64,000 nucleotides of DNA from Alisma plantago-aquatica (lineage: Eukaryota > Streptophyta > Magnoliopsida > Alismatales > Alismataceae). This document shows positions 57,801-64,000 of this stretch, piece after piece (position 1 is the stretch's first letter; every line of letters begins with the position of its first letter). The stretch covers positions 1,409,403,194 through 1,409,467,193 of the forward strand of contig OY856412.1 in the NCBI GenBank assembly GCA_963693085.1, read 5' to 3'. Below the pieces are notes generated by a model that was not told where the DNA came from, made no database searches, and saw only the letters and a program-made list of their open reading frames with translations. Made by a program: the position numbers and the translations under genes.

Positions 57801-60800
57801 CCCTTTACACATTATCATCACTATTTGTCACATTAATTCATTTAAATATACATTATCAATGTTTAAAGTCTTATTATTTATTCTGTTTTCTCCTCCTTAC
57901 ATAATAAGTCTATGGGAAGTTCTAAAACAAAATTATTTTATCAATATCTCACTCAAGTGGTAAATTTACATTTTAGACCTTGATTAAAAACATTAACTAA
58001 TGTATTTGTGCATAAACCCATATGTTGGCATGAATAAATATCAAATATATTCCAAACCACTAATAATTCCAAAAATTCAACATCAAGGTCAAAAAGGATA
58101 GGAAGGATAGAAATAACTTAGAAAAAGGGCCAAACTGACAATGTACCTAGATTTCAATTTGAAACTATGAACATGTTGATTGTTGGACTCTGAACTTTAT
58201 AAAAATATTCCAAAATGCTTTAAGACTTAAAATAAGTAAATCAACATACTTATATCACTGAATATCAACTTACTCTACTTTGTACTCTTATTGAACGAAT
58301 GACTTGGAAGTATGACACTATGACATGAAATAGATTTAGTATGGATAGTATAATCTTGTTTGTTTGACCCATGATGATTATACAAAAACCATGCTTTCCC
58401 TATTACCAGATTAGAGATGTATCTTTATCTAGTAACTCACACAATGTGGAAGGTTCACCTAGATCAAGGGCTTAATGTGATACATGAATTATGTTGAATA
58501 GTTGCATGCACATTACAACTTTGGAACTAAGTTTGTCCTATTTGAAACCTACATATAAGGGAACATCTTCATGAATGATATGATGTTCATATTAACAAAA
58601 TCCTACTGATTAAGAAGACTCCATATATATCTTTTTACATCTTAGGCCCACATTGAATTGGGCCTCTGAAGCAATCTTAGTCATAGATCATAACTTGATC
58701 TTTACTCAATGTACACTAAACCTCTTGACCCTACTATAATATTGACTTGTTTGTATGTATGATCCAATGAATTCTTTGCTACTTAATTACTTATTTGAGA
58801 TATTTTTCCTATTACTAATAATTTCATGTTTTATTATACTACGTTGAAAAACCTTGAACGTAAATCTAGAAATCCATTATATTACCCTCGTCTACCTTCT
58901 TGAATTATCCGAGTAAAGACAAAAGGCATGTATGAAATAGGATTAGCTCATTTAAATCATTCTTGAGGTCCCTCATGTATATATAGGGTGAAGTACAACC
59001 TTTGAGCCTGAAATTCTGCTCACATACCCTTCATTTGAAAGTGGTCAAAGGCAATATATTGATATAATGGATAAGGAAACATAAAACATGCTTTGTGTAA
59101 ACGAATTTCGTTATGTGTTCTCAACTTGTTTCTACTTCTTATTTATTATCATGTCTCTAGTCAAGAAACTTTTATATTACTCTTAAAGTGTGTTCTCATG
59201 ACCTTTTCATAATGTTATAGTTTGTTTATCAAATTTTTAGTTGCCAAATGAAGATCCATTGCACTCAAGAGTTTAAGCTCTAAAATGAAACAACGGCGTG
59301 TAGTATTGATATAGAAATGGGTACATATATCTTTTTAACATGTCAATTTTCTTGTTATCTCTTTAGTTTTGTTATTGCATTTGCATATATACTGCTTGTG
59401 CAAAATTATGTGTCATTCCATGGAGGGACGCCCAAACCCCACTACCACTGACTCTGTAGTTAGTAGATGTAGGATGAGGGTAATAAACAGTCCCATGAAA
59501 GAGAACTTCGAGAAATTTTGAGAAAACTGTGAGGACAAATATTTTCTTGTGAATATATTAACCATGTTTAGAGGGGTCATAATTCATGAAGAGATTTAGT
59601 TTAAGTGCCAAACAAGTCCAAATTCCTCTTCAACCTTAGAGTGCTAGTTCACATTTATTTTTTGAGACTTGAACTGCATTTCATGATTCTTGATGGAAAC
59701 AAAATTATGATGTTATATTCATACACTTGTTATTTATCTGTTTGACATCTTTGTAGTATTTCATTGAAATATCTAACATATGGTAATATTGGAATGTTCA
59801 TGGAATAAGTTAGATTGGGTTGTAATGGTTTTCTCCATCAATCTTATAGATTTAATGGAGCCATATATCATACTTATAATATTTCTTCTATATGACATGT
59901 CATTGGTTTAAGTCACATAGGATAATTTTAGAACCAAATTGTGCACGCAGAACACACATTAATTATTCTAATTCTATTTATAAAGGATACTTGGCCTATT
60001 GAAGTGACATATGAAATAAAATCATATTATCCATTTCGCTTTATAATAAATTTGTTCAAATTCAAAAGAATTATTTACCAAGACCCCAAGATCCTATTTA
60101 AATCTTATTTTAGGTCATATAGATATTGATTGAGGTTGTTCATTTTCCAAAAATTTATGCAGTTTGCCTCAAAATATTAGGTTCTATTCAATATTAGACA
60201 TGCTAAATAGGGTTTAGTACATTAAAGTTGATATATAAAGTGTTGCATCTCTTTTTAACCTCTAACAATATGTTTTTTCGTTCTTATGTATTTTTTCTGT
60301 AACACAATCTTCCCAAAAAGAGTTATCAAGGATAGACATGATTCATACAGTTCTGATGTTTGGATGGAGCCATCTCTAGATGATAACTAATTTTTCTTGA
60401 CCTTTGGTGTTATGCTTAAATGATAATACTATAATTTTTCAAATGGATCTTTGTTGATGGCTCACATCTATTGGGTCCATGTGACAAGAGAGGATTTATA
60501 GATTTATAGTATACCGATAGCAAAGTGTCTAATATAGGTGGAATATCATTACTACATAGAATTCCTTTTGGTAAAAGACTAAATTTATTAATTAAAGAAT
60601 TTTTAGATGTATTATATTGCAAAATCTTGAAGAAAATACAAAGACTATTTTTTACAAACAAAATATATTATAACATTCATTTTACTAATATGAACATTTT
60701 TACTTTCACATAAAATTCAAAATATGGTGTTAGATGAAATGAACTTCATTCATTTCCTCTTTAACGACAGTAACATAGTATTTAGGTGACATATTCATCC

Positions 60801-62430
60801 TATAAACTCATATGTATAAGTGATAATTACGTAATAAGATTTACAAAATATTAAAAAATCTTGCATAGTTGAAGACAAAATCTTGGTCAACATTGACTAA
60901 AAATATATGTTCAGTTAAAATTTCGAATATTGTCTTACAAATTTTGGTTGATATTCACAATCAATTATGCATGAATGATTTTTAGAACTTTGTTTTGTCA
61001 TGTAATGCTAGACTAAAAGTGTAGGATGATCTATTTTCTTTTTGTGAGATCTCATTACCAATCAAATGTATACTTTTGCAAACTATTTAAGGTGAATAGT
61101 TGGTTGATTAGAAAACAATTTCTATCAAAAGAGTTACTTTTTCATGTGTGTTATCAAATATACAATATGTTGATTCAAGGAGAATTTCCTATAAGATATG
61201 ATTGAGTATTTGATATTTTTAATGTGAGTATATCTAATACAATTCCTATTTTGTAGATTATGTGATGCAAATAAGTTGCAGGATTATTCATATGTGTTTG
61301 GTTCCACAAGAAACATTGGCATGAAATAGGGTTAGGGTACAATATTTAAGAAAACGAGGTCCACATGAAAAAGTATAACTCTATGGGATTTCCTATTCCA
61401 TGATCATAATGTGAAGAGAACAAACAAGTGATGGTGGCTAGTAAGTGTTGAAGTTGGATGTTGAATTCTTAAGCAAGTTACACTTCTACAGGTTGGAGAA
61501 CGATGATGTGGAAAACATTTTTTGTTCCATTAATATTGGGTAAAGGATTTTAAAGACTATATTCAAAGCCTTTATACAATATGATGAGAATTAACTTATA
61601 TCTCCAATGTGAGTATATTTACATTAACATGGTCATTTTTTTGTAGTTTCTTCTCATTTTCACTACATTCAATTAGACATCAAATGGGGATGCATTTATT
61701 AAAATGATATACAATTCATTTCTTATATGCATAATTTTATTTTGATTTTGTTGCATATATTGAGAATCACTTCATATTCAAGAACCATGGCATGTTGGTG
61801 ATGTAATAGGTTAAGATGGGTTAGTATAACATGTACATCGAGTAAAGAGATACCAACCTCAATGGAATTGTTCAGTAGAGTTACATACAGTGGAATCACA
61901 ATGTTACCTTTCTAATAAAAAATACGTAGATGTGAAAATGTGTTGTTCTTTCATGGTGTATTCATTACATGTGTGATTGAGTTCAGTGTATCAAATTAAA
62001 CAAGATGGCATGTGGTTGATGTATTGTTAATATAACTGGGTTATAATTATGGTATTGTTGATGTTTTTTTAATTTTCATTTATGGTTTCTTGTTGGATAC
62101 TGAATATACACAACAATGTTTTTGTTATAATTTTTTAAATTTATATCTTGAAAAATATAATTTTGTATGTTCGTTTATTTGGTTATAGATCTAAGATTGT
62201 AAATAATACAAAACACCATATCGTACACCTAAAATGCACTCATTGTGCAAACTCATCTTAATACACGTGTAGTATGCAATGTATAGATAGACAATACACA
62301 AAGAAAAGCACTAAGGTAAAAATAAAAAATTGTTGACCAGTAACACATGCGTTTTTAGTACTCATTTAGAAAAAAAGAGTATGCATTTGATATAAAAATA
62401 GTACATTATGTATCGCGCTATAATATACAA
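57801..62430. other. Strongly AT-rich region, no gene supported
   Basis: No coding similarity, RNA gene, LTR pair, PBS or array is recognised in about 4.6 kb. A short tract near 58138 (AATGTACCTAGATTTC) resembles the AATGTACCTAAAATTTC start of the LTR block at 54513. The longest frames (59941-60129, 60416-60661) are of random size for this composition. Confidence 0.55.
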
Positions 62431-62439
62431 AAATTCTAG

Positions 62440-64000
62440 AACGCGTGCTCCGGCTTCTCTCTAGGGTTTCTTCCCCACTGGGGGGAGGGGCACCGCTCCT
62501 CTGGGCGTGCCCTCCCCTTGGCCCTTCTCCACCACGATCTCACTCCCCTTTCTTCATTCCTAACTTCTTCTCCACATCCCTGGCCTCTCTGTCTCCCCTG
62601 GCGGTTCATCTGGCGGCTGGTGTTCGCCTCCATCTGCGGGTGGTGTGAAGGGCGACGCCGAGCTTGCTTCTGGTGCTGGTGTGGCCTCTCAGCTAGTTGG
62701 GTTGCTGCTCCTACTCTCCGCCCCGGCGGCGTATTCTTGGAGTGATTAGTTGTGGTCTTAAGGTGAAAGGATGGAGCATCGTTGGGATTCTCCACGACAA
62801 CGGTTGCGCTCCTGGTCCTGAAGCTCATGCGTAGAAGCTCCGTCATCGCACTAGTTAGGGGTTCTCACCCTTCACCCTAGTATCTGCTCCTCCGTTGTTG
62901 AGATCGGGATTACCAGGGCTATGCCGCCCCTTCGTTTGACCTCATTTGACCTGACCTTCCTCGACGAAGCCTCCCAGATCCGAGTTCTGGATTGGCATCA
63001 AGATTGAGGCGACTGTCCCTACTAATTCTCGGCGTCCAAATGCAGAAGGGTGGCTTGTCCGAGTCCCTGATCATATGAAGACGCTCTCTTCTGACAGGGG
63101 TTCACGACTGGAGGTGGTGATCCTCTCATGCTTCTCTGTAGGCGTGGATGGGTCACCCTCTTAGGCAGCGCCATCCTCAAGGACTCGCTAAGACCAACCA
63201 CAACATGTTCGATGGATTGCCCTATGGGAAAAGGCTCAAGGTGGAGCCGAGTTGGTTTTCATACCTTGGAGCTCAGGTCTGTTGGTGGTGAGTTTCCGCT
63301 TGCCCACTGCGCTGGTCCCCCAACGGGGTACTCGTCTTTGGAAAGGGTGATAGGGTCCCCCCTATCGTCCCTGCTGCTGTGAATCAACAAAGATGAAGAG
63401 GGACGGGTGTTGAGTTTTTACTTTTATCCCTTTCCTGTTCTTATGTTGTTGATGGTCTCGAGCTGGACTTATGGAGTTATCAGTTGATATCTTAGAGTCG
63501 GGGTCAGAGGTTCACACTGCCCTCAGGTGCTGATCAGTCCTCACAACTTCAGGAAACAAGCTTATTGTTAGTGTGTGAGTAGTCAGTCATCTGGGCCCTG
63601 TGTTTTGATGAGCCCAGCTCAGTGGTTCTTCTTGATGATTGCTTAGTCTGCTGGGGATCATTTTCTGGTTTCTGGTATAGTAAAAGAATTGATCAGATGG
63701 TCTTTGGACTTTGGTTTCTCTGGTTCAAATTGTCTCTTGTTGGTTGGTTAGTCCACAGCCTTTCAAAAGTATGTTTTTAATGCCAGTGTGTGAATGATCA
63801 ACTAGCTGAGTTAGTCTGTGCTAAAGGACCAATATGTTGCAGGCCATTTTGGTTGTTTCTTTTGCTTGCCAGAAATGTGTGATCTAGATCATAGTAGTGG
63901 GACTTCATACCATGCTGCTTCTGGGGTATCCTGGATGCTGAACTGATGATTCTGGCTGCTCATGCTACCATACTTTCAGAGGATGGATCTATTGTCAATG
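62440..64000. other. GC-rich exon-like sequence of unknown nature at the window edge
   Basis: Composition jumps from very AT-rich to GC-rich at about 62440. The start, CTCTCTAGGGTTTCTTCCCC, resembles plant 5' leaders. Frames of 136 codons (minus, 62436-62846) and 84 codons (plus, 63128-63382) show low-complexity, basic or mixed composition and no domain I recognise. From about 63410 the sequence becomes T- and TG-rich, as in plant introns or untranslated regions. It could be the first exons of a host gene continuing to the right, the 5' region of a LINE, or a captured gene fragment. Confidence 0.4.

Overview
This window is a block of plant nuclear intergenic DNA built almost entirely of transposable elements, most of them nested. 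The evidence for a plant is: Ty3/gypsy chromovirus polyproteins ending in chromodomains, very long LTRs (2.8-3.8 kb) of the Tekay/Del type, initiator-tRNA-Met primer binding sites, a Cassandra TRIM element carrying 5S rRNA promoter sequence, an L1-type LINE, an En/Spm (CACTA) TNP2 transposase remnant and a CACTA terminus. I found no intact host gene, no tRNA gene and no genuine rRNA gene. The species cannot be named from the sequence; a large-genome flowering plant is likely.

Layout. (1) 1-12039, minus strand: a non-coding LARD-type retrotransposon ('A') arranged as internal-LTR-internal-LTR, a head-to-tail tandem with a unit of about 6.24 kb; the left end is outside the window. (2) 12040-18596, plus strand: chromovirus 'B', whose reverse transcriptase is cut by A. 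RT, RNase H, integrase and chromodomain survive as a pseudogene, followed by a 3.8 kb 3' LTR. (3) 18597-19170: the end of a second, diverged B-like LTR ('C'). (4) 19171-24998: an old A-family LTR ('D') split by a 5'-truncated LINE with a 15 bp target duplication. (5) 25044-25870: decayed TNP2 transposase ('E'). (6) 25871-32769: AT-rich DNA with no supported gene. (7) 32775-43927, minus strand: complete 11.15 kb chromovirus 'G' with two ~3 kb LTRs, PBS, PPT and gag-pol carrying eight nonsense codons and a candidate 73-nt intron. (8) 45505-~46600: CACTA terminus with an array of nine hairpins. (9) 47362-47555: a 194 bp near-perfect inverted repeat. (10) 47925-48764: a complete Cassandra element with GAAGT target duplications. 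(11) 48978-50924: PPT and truncated 3' LTR of an A-family element in plus orientation ('L'). (12) 50925-55080: short non-autonomous element 'M', minus strand. (13) 55081-~57800: a diverged LTR related to M ('N'). (14) ~57800-62430: AT-rich, nothing recognised. (15) 62440-64000: an abrupt GC-rich, exon-like stretch of unknown nature.

How the parts fit. A, D and L are one family, while B, G, M and N are related long-LTR chromovirus-type elements. Non-coding A and M keep only cis signals (LTR ends, PBS, PPT, promoter), so any movement would need proteins from a coding relative such as G or B. Comparing the copies exposes conserved DNA with no protein explanation in the non-coding members: a palindrome next to the PPT in five elements, a palindrome 26 nt inside the LTR edge, an inverted repeat just upstream of the TATA box, and a paired stem-loop cassette. 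These, and the possible gag/pol intron in G, are the most interesting points.
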